A stretch of 64,000 nucleotides of DNA, from contig OY755240.1 of assembly GCA_963576725.1 (NCBI GenBank), positions 34,700,163 through 34,764,162 of the forward strand, written 5' to 3'. A model generated the notes under the pieces. The model made no database searches. It had not been told where the DNA came from and worked only from the letters and a program-made list of their open reading frames with translations. The DNA comes from Azorinus chamasolen. Its lineage: Eukaryota; Mollusca; Bivalvia; Cardiida; Solecurtidae. Positions 24,401 through 36,404 of this stretch are shown in pieces (positions within the stretch are counted from its first letter, which is position 1; each line of letters begins with the position of its first letter). Made by a program: the position numbers and the translations under genes.

Positions 24401-24919
24401 AAGCTTTAAAACTAATCAGAATCAATAATTTATTTTTCATTTAAGTCGCACATTAAAAACAAAACTACGTACTGCATTTCTTTGTGATATTCAGTGTGTC
24501 CGTTTTGGAACGAGAATATTCAATTTACGCCAATCAATTCTGAAAACCAGTATTAAGCAATCATCGAAATGAGATTAATGTATAAGTGTGTAAGGCAGGC
24601 GGTAGCTTAATGCAGATCAAAAGTAACGCAGGAGCTTGTTACATTACTTCCATCCTGCATTAAACAACCACTATTTAAAAAATATCCTCTGTCTAAAGTA
24701 ATGGTCGCAGAGTTTACTCTCTCTAATAATTGACCTGAGTAAACCAATTGGCTAGCTGATTTATGCTGGATGAATGTAATGTCAAGAAGTTCCTAAATAA
24801 GCTACCATCTGCTTTAACCATTAGCCTGCTGAGCAAATTAATTTTAAACAATTTGTCGCCCATTATTACATTTTCGAAGTTCAATATATAATCAGTTTCC
24901 CTGCCAAAATGCAAGCAGG

Positions 24920-25032
24920 ATTTCATAGAGGTTGGATCTTGGTGAGATGTCGAGTTAACAGGCGTCTCATCTGGAACCAACATGTTTGCAAAGGTTATCA
25001 TAAACCCACCGACAGCAGGTTAAAGGTTAAAT
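24920..25032. mobile_element. P1 element, reverse orientation
   Basis: GGTTGGATCTTGGTGAGATG, CGAGTTAACAG, GCGTCTCATCTGGAACCAAC, then TTTGCAAAGGTTATC and AGGTTAAAGGTTAA. The flank order is the reverse of the copy at 17226. Confidence 0.72.
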
Positions 25033-25044
25033 ACCCAGTGAAAT

Positions 25045-25590
25045 AGGTATCTGGAGTTTTAGAGAGGTTTTCCTGTAATGTCAGTTTTAGGGACAAGGCA
25101 TAAGGTTTTACTGTATGTCAGTTTACTGGGCAAGCCCTAAGGATTTCCTCTAATGTGAGTTTCTGGACAAGCCCTAAGGATTTCCTCTAATGTGAGTTTC
25201 CGGACAAGGCCTAAGGTGTTCCTGTATATCAGTTTACTGGACAATGCCTAAGGTGTTCCTGTATATCAGTTTACTGGACAAGACCTAAGCTTTTCTTGTA
25301 TATCAGTTTTACTAGAAAAGGCCTAGGGCTTTCCTGTATTTCAGTTTACTGGACAAGGTCTTCTTATTTTATGTAAGTCAATTGACTGGACAAGTCCGTC
25401 TGATTTTATATAATATTATGTCAGTTTAATGGATAAGTCTGTCTAATTTTATATATGTCAGTTTAATGGATAATTCTATCTAATTTTATATATGTCAGTT
25501 TAATGGATAAGTCTGTCTAATCTTATATATATGTCAATTTACAGGACAAGTCCGCCTGATTTTATGTATGTCATTGTACAGGTCTTATTT
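25045..25590. repeat. ~40 then ~35 bp minisatellite
   Basis: Left half unit TCAGTTTACTGGACAAG(G/C)CCTAAGG...TTCCTGTA, about 40 bp. Right half unit TCTAATTTTATATATGTCAG plus TTTAATGGATAAG, about 35 bp. It lies between two P1 elements (24920-25032 and 25600-25755). Confidence 0.9.
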
Positions 25591-25599
25591 CAATGATTT

Positions 25600-25755
25600 G
25601 GACAGAAGCTGATTACCGATGCAAACAATTGGATCTCAGAATCCAAACTGTTTGGTGTTATAATAATATATATAAGAAAAGAAAAAGAATAAAAAGAATG
25701 AGCAGACGACAGCGTTTGCAGACGACAAAATTTGGAAGCGAAAGAGTTAACGTAA
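25600..25755. mobile_element. P1 element with shortened palindrome
   Basis: GATTACCGATGCAAACAATT, GGATCTCAGAATCCAAACTG (centre lost), A-rich segment, AGCAGACGACAGCG, TTTGCAGACGACAAAATTTG, end GCGAAAGAGTTAAC. The clearest right terminus of the P1 family. Confidence 0.78.
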
Positions 25756-26935
25756 TGTTTTAACGTTTTATAAACTGTCATTGTTATTAGTGTTCATCAT
25801 TGATTCTTGCGGCCCACTAGCCGTGGTATTATACGTTTGCTAACTCTCCGTTACTCAAGACAACATGATATATTTGATAGTCTTTCTATTTCATTTATAC
25901 TATGAAAAGGAGTAGTGCTATTGTCCACTAACTCTGTTAATTTTGATAATTAGCAAGGGCTATAGTGGGTATACTACATGGAACAGCCAATAACTCATTT
26001 CATTGTTGTTCATACTAAAAGGATAGCTGAACACATCATATCTCACAAATGTCAAGGTTAGAAAAACATGATTTGGTGAATACAGACATAACTATGAAAC
26101 TTTGCTTGCAGTTTGGAATGGCCACTCACACTTTAAACAAGTTTAAAGTATTGAAAGGCCAATTTGTATGACTACCATTATAAATCACAAAATAAAGTGA
26201 CTGACTTTCCAATTAGTGTAGACCGAAATCAAGGAAATAGGCTAACAGTAATGAGTCAGACGAACTATACATTTTAAATTGTTCTTCACACCTGAGTGTT
26301 CATTTATAACAGCGTAAACCTAGATAAGACAACAATTCTGTTGGTTTACACTGATAAAGTGATTGGACATAAGACCGGCATTCGTGGTCAATTTAGTAGC
26401 TAACTTAGGACTACAAAACAATCAAATAGACTTTATGTACCTTATTGAAAAACTTAGTTATGCATGAGATTCACATGTCTGTACACTCGTATACCAAGAT
26501 ATTTCCTTAGGTATATTTAATACAATACCGCCGCAGTATTTAGAAGAGTAAACTATGTAAACAGTTAGAACGGCGTATCTGAAGACTGGCGATAATTTTA
26601 GGCCTGGGTTGCCTTATAAAGCTAATTTGGTGTACTTTTGTATCTAGCACTACGCATATAACCATGTAATCATGGACTTTTGCTGTTTGTTTACGTTTTA
26701 GTTGTTCATTACCTCCCAAAGATTATGTAAAAAATGCAAAACAATCTGAGACCCTCTTGAAGACCCTACTGATTGATTTATCTTGAACACATATTGCTTT
26801 GCTGTGGTATATATAGGAACACATTTCTTTCCAGACAGATACATGTACTTTAATTTGATGTAGTTTAACAATAGGTTAGTTTTTATAGCATTTATGCAGA
26901 CTATCCACTGATATATTAGATGCCCAATTCCTGTA
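25756..26935. other. Unique AT-rich spacer, no gene seen
   Basis: No domain or repeat family recognised in about 1.2 kb. A pair AGCGTAAACCTAGATAAG / GGTTTACACTGATAAAG near 26295-26345 may be an eroded palindromic element. Confidence 0.5.
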
Positions 26936-27057
26936 CGTGCCACGCTGATATTGAATGTACAATTCTTGCAATATTACACTGATATGGGATGTTCAATTCT
27001 TTGTTGATATTACGTCGATATTAGATGCTCTAATCTCTGCTGGTATTACACTGGTAT
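26935..27057. repeat. ~38-bp minisatellite, left of the solo LTR
   Basis: Copies of GATGTTCAATTCTTTG plus (C/T)TG(A/G)TATTACACTGATATTA, diverged. The array resumes at 27450. Confidence 0.85.
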
Positions 27058-27449
27058 TGTTATAATTTTGAAAGAAGTATTTGACTTTATATTGGGTTTA
27101 TATTAATAACAATTTCAGTAGATGGAACTTGTTAAAATTCTAGTCACACCAGTCAGATAGGACAGCACTGAACAAAGGTAGTAAATTAGTTCTAACTAGT
27201 GTCAAGTATGTTACCTTCCTTTGTCCAGCCTGCTAACATGTTAGCCCCTACATAATCAGTATATAAGCCAGGACCCAAGTGAGAGATGGGAAGTTTTGCT
27301 TTTGATTTTGACTTGGATAGTCTATGTTTGAGAGCTGATGGTAGAAATGGCTCGACAATATCTTATAGTTTAGACTGTATAGTTAGTAATAAAATGTATC
27401 TATACTCTAACAAGACTTTGTCGTCGTCCCCCTTTTAAAATCTACAACA
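27058..27449 (+). mobile_element. Solo LTR, 392 bp
   Basis: Begins TGTT and ends AACA (inverted termini), flanked on both sides by GTAT (27054-27057 and 27450-27453) as a 4-bp target duplication. TATA-like TATATAAG at about 27260-27267 and polyadenylation signal AATAAA at about 27388 are spaced as expected for U3-R-U5. Joining the flanks restores the surrounding 38-bp repeat. The size of the target duplication fits Gypsy or BEL elements better than Copia, but no internal region is present to decide. Confidence 0.85.
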
Positions 27450-27960
27450 GTATTCCGCCAGTATGAGATGTTCAATTATTTACTGGTATTTTGCCGATTT
27501 CAGATGTTAAGTTATCTGCTTTTTTAAGCTGAAATCAAATGTTCAATTCTGTGTTGGTAGTATGCTGATATTAAATGTTCAATTCTCTGCTGGTATTACG
27601 CTGATATATGAGTTTCAATCATTTGCTGGTATTACGTCGATCTAAGATGATCTTCAATTCTATGATGGCATTATGTCGATATCAGATGTTCAATTATTTG
27701 CTGGTATTACAATGGTATTACACCGATATAAGATGTTTAGTTATCTGATGGTATTACACCAATATATGTTCAATTATATACTGGTATTATGCTAGTATTG
27801 GAGCGATATTAGAAGCTCTGCTAGTTGCTGGTATTACACCGATATCATATGTTCTATTCGGTGCTGGTTTTTCACTGGTATTACTCCGATGTTAGGTGTT
27901 CATTTCTTTGCTGGTGTTACACCAATATGTATTAGATTGTTTCAACGTATTAGGCCTAAA
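27450..27960. repeat. ~38-bp minisatellite, right of the solo LTR
   Basis: Continuation of 26935-27057: GATGTTCAATTATTTG plus CTGGTATTACACCGATATTA, about 13 diverged copies. Confidence 0.88.
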
Positions 27961-27999
27961 ATAAATGTTCAGTTATTTTATTACGCCCATATTAGACGT

Positions 28000-28039
28000 T
28001 CTACGAGAGAGCGAGAGAGAGTGAGAGAAAGAGAGAAAG

Positions 28040-28122
<83 letters not shown>

Positions 28123-28205
28123 ACGAAAGAGAGGGGGAAATATAGGACGAAAGAGAGAAATAGAGAGAGAGGGAGAGAGAGAGAGAGCGAGAGAGAGAGA
28201 TTTCA
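28000..28205. repeat. GA / TA compound microsatellite
   Basis: (GA)n interrupted, then (TA)n at about 28043-28088, then (GA)n again. Confidence 0.95.
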
Positions 28206-28870
28206 TTTTTTATAAGCTAACTATTAACGTACACGTCTCCAAACCACCACGTCTATGAGGACATTTCAATTATCAATCGAATACTGTCTCGCAACATTGT
28301 ATGTTTGTTATTCTTCCCATCTTCGATCGTTTAACAGTGTACCCGAACTATTGGAAATCCATAGGATGAAAATTCCGCATTGTTCGTTGAACCAGTTCCA
28401 AGTTTGTATCCGATATAGCGTGATATGATAATTATGTGATCTTACTATGTGTACTGTACATACACACTACCTTAGAACGATGTCAGTGCTACAATTGGTA
28501 GATCCGTTCTATATCCGGAAAAAAACAATATTCGTAATAGTCTTCTGGGCGACCACGAGACGGAAATTCTCTTTGGATCCATATAATATCAAAGTCCAAA
28601 CATTTGAAGTCCAACATTTAGTTTTAATATTAGTATAAGTTGGATCAGTGGTAAGGTAATGTATCTGAGCATGGTTTAACCCTTTCCCATATGTAAGCGC
28701 ACTGTGACGCATCTGCAAACAGAGTAGACCCAGATCAGACGGCTCCTATTGCTTATAGTGTAATATAGATCTGATTCTACAGCTTCTGCCTGAGTCAAAA
28801 TGTCATGTACATGTATTCATATGCCATTATAAAAAATAATCTTATTAGTATTACTACTATATTAAAAATA
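28206..28870. other. Unique spacer with one P2 element
   Basis: No gene recognised. The short frames on both strands at 28447-28718 overlap each other and lack domains. Confidence 0.5.
28674..28795. mobile_element. P2 element, left half intact
   Basis: TTTAACCCTTTCCCATATGT terminus, GCATCTGCAAACAGAGTAGA, CCCAGATCAGACGGCTCC, then an eroded right arm (TAGATCTGATTCTACAGC). The TTAACCCTTT end is the clearest left terminus for P2. Confidence 0.8.
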
Positions 28871-28879
28871 TTGTGTACT

Positions 28880-29850
28880 TGGTATACCTAGATATTGTGA
28901 GTTTGTTATACGTAGCTATTGTTAGTAGCTATTGTGAGTTTGTTATACGTAGCTTTTGTTAGTGTGTTATATGTGGCTAGTGTGAGTTTGTTACACACAG
29001 CTATTGTGAGTTTGTTAAACGCGGCTAGTGTGAGTTTGTTACACACAACTATTGTGAGTTTGTTAAACGCGGCTATTGTGAGTTTGTTACACACAGCTAT
29101 TGTGACTTTGTTAAACGCGGCTAGTGTGAGTTTGTTACACACAGCTATTGTGAGTTTGTTAAACGCGACTATTGTGAGTTTGTTAAACGCGGCTATTGTG
29201 AGTTTGTTACACGCAGCTATTGTGAGTTTGTTATTGGTATCTGTTGCGGATTTATTACACGTAGCTACTGTGAGTTTGTTAACACGTAGCTATTGTGATT
29301 TGCTATACGTAGCTGTTATGAGTTTGTTACAACGTAGCTATTGTGCGTTTGTTGCACGTAGCCATTGTTATTTGCTATTTGTTGCCATTATTAGTTTGTT
29401 ACACGCAGCTATTGTGAGCTTGATATACGTAGTTATTATGAGGTTTTATAGGTAGATTTGTGAATTTGTTAAACGTATCTACATGTACCTACAGTGAGTT
29501 TGTTATACGTAGATATTATAAGTTTGTTATAGGTCTATTGCAAATGTGTTATTCGTAGCTAGTGAGGTTTCGTTATAGGGGACTATAGCGAATCGTTATA
29601 CGTAGTTATTGTGAAATTGTTATACGTAGCTATTGAGAGTTTGTTACACCAAGCTATTATGAGTTCGTTATACGTAGCCAGCTATTGTGAATTTGTTGTA
29701 CGTAGCTATTGTGGATTTGTTATAGGTCTATTGTGATTTCGTTATACGCAAAATTTGTTATAATTAGCTATTGTGAATTTGTTATACAAATGTCTTATAT
29801 GTTCGTTATACGTAGCTTCCGTGAAAATATTATACGCCAGGTAGAGTGTG
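28880..29850. repeat. 24-bp minisatellite
   Basis: Unit TTTGTTACACGCAGCTATTG plus TGAG (24 bp), about 40 copies, regular at 28900-29250 and frayed to the right. An eroded copy of the same motif appears at 32695-32780, beyond the element at 29862-32440. Minus and plus frames with VSLLHTAI-type repeats are artefacts. Confidence 0.93.
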
Positions 29851-29861
29851 TGCTTTGTTAA

Positions 29862-32440
29862 ACCCTGCCAAATGCAGAGGGATATTGTTTTGGGTTTGTC
29901 CGTCCGAACTTCCGTCTTTCCGTCCTTCCATCCGGTTTCCGTCAGATGCCATATCTTTGTAACGGATGGACAGAATTCAATGTAACTCGACATGAATATT
30001 TGTTATTACTGGGGCCTCGTTCCCATGTATTACTCTTTCAGTTCGCTTGCGGCATTTATATATATTAGGAAGTATTGCTCTTTTATACGCAAAAATGACA
30101 TATTGTTTCATCCGATGACATATCTCTGTAACGGAATGACAGAATTCTATAATACTCGACATGAATATTAGTTATCACAGGGGCATCGTTCCAATATATG
30201 TATTACTTATACGCAAAATCACGTTTTGTTCGTCCGATGCCATATCTCCGTAACGGATTGGTAGAATTCAAGGAAACTCGACATGAATAATTGTTACCAC
30301 TGGGGCATTGTTTTCATGTATTATTTTTCCATATCACTCTTGTCATTTAGTAGTTATTGCCCGTTGATACGCAAAATTCACATATTTTCCCGCCCAATGC
30401 TATATCTCTGTAACGATTGACAGAATGCAATGAAACTCAACATGAATATTTGTTATCGGCATGGCATCGTTCGCCTGTATCACTTTTTTCAGGTGGCGTG
30501 TTGCGTTTAGGAGTTATTCCCCTTTGATATATAAACAATAATATATTTATTGCCCTTGCTCAAGGAGTGTCAAGGTAAAATAGGCCTAATCATGATTCAA
30601 ACAGTTCAGAAACAGATCAGAAACCGCATCACCAAGGCAACACCCAATCCAGATATGTAATGATTCGCTATATCAGAATAAACTGTATACAAACTACAAC
30701 TAATGCAACAAGAGTACCGCATACGGTACATAATACGCCCACTTGCAAACTTTCTCTGATTCAACATGCCTTATAAGTGTTGACATTTTCTAATCTGTGC
30801 TTCAGATCTTTATTTCCATATTAAGGTGATACTATTTTTTTAAAAAAATGAAGTGAATATCTTATTATAACTCTGTAAAGACAAACTGAATGAACCTCAA
30901 AATAAACTAGGCTTCAAATTTTGCTGCTTAAAACATTTGTGTTACGTTTCATTTATATCATTTTAATAGTTTTCCCAGAAAACAACAGACAAACTAAAAG
31001 TTGACCGACAAACAAAGCAACGAACACACAAAGTTCAAGGACCATAACTTTAGAATAAAATGACATATCAAAATCCCCGCAATATATGTGAAAATTCACA
31101 TTAAGGTTTAACCATATAAAGAAATTGAAGTAAATATCATTTCAAATGAAAAAGTTATGGCCATCCTCATATTTGCATAGATTTGCATTATTTTTTTTAA
31201 GTGCAATGGCCATAACTCCTAAACAACAAATCAAATGATCCTCAGAATCGACTTAGCTTCAGGTCTTGATGTATTAAACATGTGTATGAAGTTTCATTAA
31301 TATCTGTCAAACAGTTTTGCCAGAAAACAGCGGACAAACTATATGCATATATTTGCATTATTTTTAAGTAAAAGGGCCATAACTCCGAAACGACAAATCA
31401 AATAAACCTCAAATCGACTCAGCATCAGATCTTGATGCATTAAACATTTGTGTGAAGTTTCATTAATATCTCTCAAATAGTTTTCCCAGAAAACAGCGGA
31501 CAAACTATTTGCATGTATTTGCATTATTTTTTAAGGACAAGGACCATAACTCTGAAAAGAAAAATCAAATGATCCTCAGAATCAATTCAGTTTCAGATCT
31601 TGATGCATTAAACATTTGTGTGAAGTTTCATTAATATCTGTCAAATAGTTTTCTCCGAAAACGGCAGACAAACTATTTGCATGTATTTGCATTATTTTTT
31701 AAATACAAGGGCCATAACTCCGAAACGACAAATCAAATGAACCTTATAATTGACTCAGCTTCAGATCTTGATGCATTAAACATTTGTGTGAAGTTTCATT
31801 AATATCTCTCAAATAGTTTTTCCAGAAAACAGCTGACAAGCTATTTGCGTATTTTTTAAGGCCAATGGCCATAACTCTGAAATGAAAAATCAAATGAACC
31901 TCAGAATCAAGTCAGCTTCAGATCTTGATGCATTAAACATTTGTGTGAAGTTTCATTAATATCTGTCAAATAGTTTTCCCAGAAAACCGCGGACAATCTA
32001 GTTGCATGTATTTGCACTATTTTTTAAGTAAAAGGGCCATAACTCCGAAACGACAAATCAAATGAACCTCAGAATCCAACTCAGCTTCAGATCTTGATGC
32101 ATTAAACATTTGTGTGAAGTTTCATTAATATCTCTTAAATAGTTTTCCCAGAAAACAGCGGACAAACTATTTGCATATTTTTTAGGACAAGGGCCATAAC
32201 TCTGAAATGAAAAATCAAATGAACCTCAGAATCAACTCAGCTTCAGATCTTGATGCATTAAACATTTGTGTGAAGTTTCATTAATATCTGTCAAATAGTT
32301 TTCCCAGAAAACATCGGACAAACAAAATGTTGACGGACGAACGAACGAACGAACGAACGAACGAACGAACGGAGGACGGACGGACGGACGGACAGGGCCA
32401 CAACAATATACGACCACCTTTATTAGGTGGGCGTATAAAA
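29862..32440. mobile_element. 2.6-kb dispersed element with hairpin ends and internal tandem block
   Basis: Left: CCCTGCCAAATGCAGAGGG hairpin then ATATTGTTTTGGGTTTGTCC and GTCCG(T/A) repeats. Right: (GAAC)n and (GGAC)n microsatellites, then GGCCACAACAATATACGA and the hairpin CCACCTTTATTAGGTGG. The ATATTGTT(T/G)TGG...TGTCCGTCCG segment is inverted between ends. Early internal repeats (about 29880-30540) share 'GCCATATCT(T/C)(T/C)GTAACGGAT(G)GACAGAATTC'. No coding frame is found. I recall such 'gggccataactc' elements from bivalves (unverified). Confidence 0.72.
30900..32330. repeat. ~165-bp tandem block inside the 2.6-kb element
   Basis: Seven to eight copies with landmarks CTTGATGCATTAAACATTTG, AAGTTTCATTAATATCTCTC, TTTTCCCAGAAAACAGCGGA and GGGCCATAACTCCGAAACGA. 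Spacing is about 155-170 bp. Confidence 0.92.
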
Positions 32441-33482
32441 AGTAGTAGCCTGGATCAGATGCCGCAGTGGAGATGTGGCAGCTAATTTAGGTATATTCTT
32501 TTTGTAATACAATATGCCCCCCCCCCCCTTGCTGTGGCTGATTCAGTATCAAAACATATACATTATAAAAAAAATTGCCACAGAAAGCAGTAATTTGGTC
32601 CAATAGTCATAAAGTTGGTCAAAATATCTATTTAAGGTTTCAGTATGCATCAAAGGCAAGTAAAACCTGGTTTAACTAGGTTATACCTTTGCTAGTGGGT
32701 TTGTTATAGGTAGCTAGTAGGTTTTTTATGAGCAGCTGTTGTGAGTGTTTATGTGAGTTTATTAAATATATCTGTTGTGAATTCAAATGTCCATTTCTAA
32801 CCTTCATCATGCGGATCAAGTCCTTCTATATAAATAATGTCGCCTTTATTCAATTATCACATTCATTATAATGTTCAAAGACTATTCCCAGAGCTTGCAT
32901 CCAAGTGAGATGAACATGTTCTCTGTTTTTAAAGGTAATGTCAAATGTACTCTCCTCATGCTAAAGGTTAGGCATGTATTAAAGCACTACTTGTTTTTAA
33001 TATATATTTGGCCATTTTCCTTGTATAGTGAGACTGTTAGGTAAATTGGATCATTATAGCGGGAGGGTGAATAGGAATTTACTGATATGAGAGGAATGTT
33101 CAACTACCCGAACACGAAATCTAACCAGTCCTGTTTTAAAAGGTGACGTGCTAATTTATGCGGTGATTTGGAGATATCATGAATCTAAATGGGAAACTCA
33201 GTGACTGGATGTCAAACTGTCATGATGCTAAAACGGCGCATTTGAGACACGCAATACGAAAGCCAGTTTTTTATGATTTGCAAACAGTGTATAATTAGAT
33301 CAGCAATGTATAACCAGATGAGCCGGTGTATTAAACCGTGACATCTCATAGGCTTCTACACTGTTTGTCGTTCAAAAAGGTAGTGATTGTGGGCAAACAG
33401 TGACTGGCAAAATCAAACGCATGAAACACGCTGACTGATCTGATTTAACCTACATGATGGATTTCTTAATACAGGGCTCTGT
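32441..33482. other. Unique spacer, remnants of array and P elements
   Basis: Contains an eroded 24-bp array tail (32695-32780) and a degraded palindrome near 33285-33370 (GCAAACAGTGTATAATTAG ... CTTCTACACTGTTTGTCG). No gene recognised. Confidence 0.5.
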
Positions 33483-33518
33483 GTGTGTGTGTGTGTGTGG
33501 GGGGGGGGGGGGGGTATT
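33483..33518. repeat. (GT)n-(G)n microsatellite
   Basis: About ten GT dinucleotides followed by a run of about 17-18 G. Long G runs are prone to sequencing error. Confidence 0.9.
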
Positions 33519-33535
33519 AAATAGTTTAATGCCAC

Positions 33536-33775
33536 ATAAAGAGTGAGTGAGTGAGTTGGGTTTTACGTCCGACCAACAGTATTTCAGTTCTTTGCAGACG
33601 GCACCCGCTTGAGACAAGTTATAATGCTGCCTCACTGGAATGCCCCTGCCGCTGGCACATAGCAAGGGCACCCCACCCAGTCACATTATCCTGACACCGG
33701 GCCGACCCGTCCTAGAACTACCCCTTTAAAGTCGAGCGTAGACAAGGGAGTTGCTAGTACCAACTTTTAACGACT
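33536..33775 (+). mobile_element. SINE-like mollusc repeat
   Basis: Begins AGAGTGAGTGAGTGAGTTGG then GTTTTACGTCCGACCAACAG and TATTTCAG. Ends AAGGGAGTTGCTAGTACCA then CTTTTAACGACTTTG. I recall this head and tail from gastropod and bivalve dispersed repeats (unverified). I cannot show a tRNA-like A/B box pair here. Confidence 0.65.
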
Positions 33776-33778
33776 TTG

Positions 33779-34078
33779 ACATACAGAAGTATGAGAGAGC
33801 ATTAAAGCGGTTAGCTGACCATATGTGAAAGTGGTTACGCATACAGAAGTATGAGAGAGCATTAAAGCGGTTAGCTTACCATATGTGAAAGTGGTAACGC
33901 ATACAGAAGTATGAGAGAGCATTAAAGCGGTTAGCTGACCATATGTGAAAGTGGTTACGCATACAGAAGTATGAGAGAGCATTAAAGCGGTTAGCTTACC
34001 ATATGTGAAAGTGGTTACGCATACAGAAGTATGAGAGAGCATTAAAGCGGTTAGCTGACCATATGTGAAAGGGTTTAC
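33779..34078. repeat. 60-bp minisatellite, five copies, ABABA order
   Basis: Unit ATACAGAAGTATGAGAGAGC plus ATTAAAGCGGTTAGC(TG/TT)ACC plus ATATGTGAAAGTGGTTACGC. Copies 1, 3, 5 read GCTGACC and copies 2, 4 read GCTTACC, so the last duplications were of a 120-bp dimer. It starts at the tail of the SINE-like repeat. Confidence 0.95.
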
Positions 34079-34680
34079 GACTTCATACTTCGTATTTAAC
34101 TTTCTCAAAACTTAGGACGACTTTGTGACAACGTTTGAATGTAGACCAAGATTAGACTGACGAGTTAACATCGGAATTCAATCTTTTCCTGACCATATAC
34201 AGAACAAACTTGTAACAATGATGTAGACTACACTAGTTATCAGTGTTGAGGCAGTTAATGTTTCATGCATTCCTGTCGTTTTATGCATGTTGTTTTAATA
34301 ATCATAGAGAATCTAGTACATCTAAACATAGAGAATGTAGTATTGAAGTGGGATGGACTGCTTCCTGGCTCTAACTGCATTTCAAATAGTGTAGACCAGA
34401 CCAGCCAATGCACTCTCGATGGAAAGTATTGCCAGGGTCTACACTGTATCATATCACCAATCAGAATTTATTGTATTTTGTTCGGTATCTTTCCATACAG
34501 TGTAAAACGTGATCAGATATTTTTATCACAGACATGACATTTAATCTAGTTCAACACTGTTTTTAATGCAGTCAGACCTATTTTCTCACAAAGAGTGGCT
34601 CATATACATAGTTATTCAAGGATTAGCAAAGATGAGGGTTTTGTTGCAAAAATCCTTACAATACATCGTTTTTGCCCAAA
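34079..34680. other. Unique spacer with a P2 element
   Basis: No gene recognised. Overlapping small frames on both strands near 34255-34537 cross the P2 palindrome. Confidence 0.5.
34384..34450. mobile_element. P2-like palindrome
   Basis: AAATAGTGTAGACCAGACCA and CCAGGGTCTACACTGTATC with an eroded centre (GCACTCTCGATGGAAAGT). Confidence 0.65.
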
Positions 34681-35235
34681 ACTCTGTAGACATGGCACCG
34701 TCAAACTGTACACCACTCTTTGCTCCAAACTCTGCAGACATTTCACTTCAAACTGTTTACTGCTCTTTGCTCCAAACTCTGCAGACATTTCACTTCAAAC
34801 TGTACGCTGCTCTTTGTTACAAACTCTGCAGACATGTAACTGTCAAATTATACATCCTTATTTGTTCCAAACTCTTCAGACATGTCACCATATAACTGTA
34901 GATCCCTTTTTGCCCCAAACTCTGCAAACATGTCACCCGTCAGACTGTGTACCATTTTTTGCTCAATATTCTACAGACATGTCACAGTCAAACTGTATAC
35001 TGCTCTTTGCTATAGCAAACATGTCACCGTTAAACTGTACAACGCTAGTTGCTCCAAACTCGGCAGACATGCCACCGTTAAACTGTATAACGCTAGTTGC
35101 TCCAAACTCGGTAGACATGCCACCGTTAAACTGTATAACGCTAGTTGCTCCAAACTCGGTAGACATGCCACCGTTAAACTATATAACGCTAGTTGCTCCA
35201 AACTCGGTAGACATGTCACCGTCAAATTGTACAGT
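34680..35235. repeat. 48-bp minisatellite
   Basis: Unit TAGACATGCCACCGTTAAAC plus TGTATAACGCTAGTTGCTCC plus AAACTCGG (48 bp). Four near-identical copies at 35025-35215 and about eight older ones to the left. Frames on both strands (226 and 134 codons plus) are period-of-three artefacts. Confidence 0.93.
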
Positions 35236-35544
35236 GCTTACTCTGCCTTATTGGAAGGACCTTACAAGACTTTGAATATCAACTGAGAGACAGTCTCTTA
35301 AACAGTCCGTCGCTGCTCACTTAGGCAAAACATTCTGTTTGATTTGACATGTATAAAACAGATAGAGTTGCTGCTTTTGTTCTCTAGATACATGTATAAC
35401 TTGCAGTTGGCGAAGGAAAACAGGTCATGTCTACAATTGACAATTAGGACGTGAGAGTATGTCAGCATGTATGTGTAGTTTGTGAAAACAATACGAAGAA
35501 ACAGTGTTCCTACAATGGTTAGAAATTAGAAGTTGTAGTAGTCG

Positions 35545-35645
35545 CTAGAACCGCTCTGACATCAACAGCAGATTGGCGATCAGTATTGTCTCTCGAACCG
35601 CTCTGACATCAATAGGAGATTGGCGACCAGTATTGTCTCTCGAGT
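35545..35645. repeat. ~52-bp tandem duplication
   Basis: Two copies of CGAACCGCTCTGACATCAAT plus AGGAGATTGGCGACCAGTAT plus TGTCTCT. Confidence 0.88.
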
Positions 35646-35664
35646 ATAGAGTAGAGTGCTCTGC

Positions 35665-35815
35665 TCATCTGTCTAACCGTGGTTATCTGCCCTGATTGAC
35701 CGTGGTTATCTGCTCTGTCTAACCGTGGTTATCTGTCCGATTGACCGTGGTTATCTGCCCTGATTGACCGTGGTTATCTGCCCTGTCTAACCGTGGTTAT
35801 CTGCCCTGATTGGAA
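35665..35815. repeat. ~22-bp minisatellite, seven copies
   Basis: Alternates CTGTCTAACCGTGGTTATCTG with CCTGATTGACCGTGGTTATCTG. Each contains the near-palindrome AACCGTGGTT. Confidence 0.92.
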
Positions 35816-36037
35816 CTTGTTCATACATAGTTGCCTGTATCCACAGTTGTAGAATCGTCCAGTAGTCATTTATGTAAGTATATCTTTTGATCTCTGATTA
35901 GAATAATAAAATTAGGAGTCTACATTGTTGTTCTAATAATACTACCTTGTTACGTTTTAGTGTAGTTGCGCTCTAAAACCAAACAGTCTTACACACTGTC
36001 TCGTACATATTGCCAAAGAGAGTAGATTGTATTCATA

Positions 36038-36230
36038 AATTCTGAAGGGTGGTGATCCCCCGAAAGCAAAAATTGCAACACAAAAAGAGAAAATTGCAGA
36101 CTCGGTTTTATTGAGTCTGTTCATGAGCAGTAATTGAATGTGCAACACTGCTCACGCCCCCTAGCACCGGCTTAAGCGGTATTCAATTTTCAGAACAAGA
36201 AGTACTGAAATTCATGATCTCGAAGGATCA
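36038..36230 (-). mobile_element. 190-bp dispersed element, copy 2
   Basis: Reverse complement of 8425-8614 with about nine differences. Same CAGACTC...GAGTCTG stem and AATAAA. A clear target duplication is not visible here. Confidence 0.78.
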
Positions 36231-36404
36231 GAAGGTATAACAACACTGAGAATGAAGTACGGGGCGACATGTTACATTAACATCATATCCACACACATTG
36301 TCATTAATTGTTTCAAGAACATCTATTGTTATCCGATCTGGATACAAAAGTAGCCTTTATCTTAAAATGAAATCAGATATTAAGCTAAACCTTCATAATG
36401 TGTT

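Noticed and set aside
33536..33775. tRNA gene or tRNA-derived head in the SINE-like repeat
   Set aside because: I could not find a credible A box and B box pair or a cloverleaf.
34595..35286. 226- and 134-codon cysteine-rich frames
   Set aside because: In-frame readings of the 48-bp array, with minus-strand frames open too.
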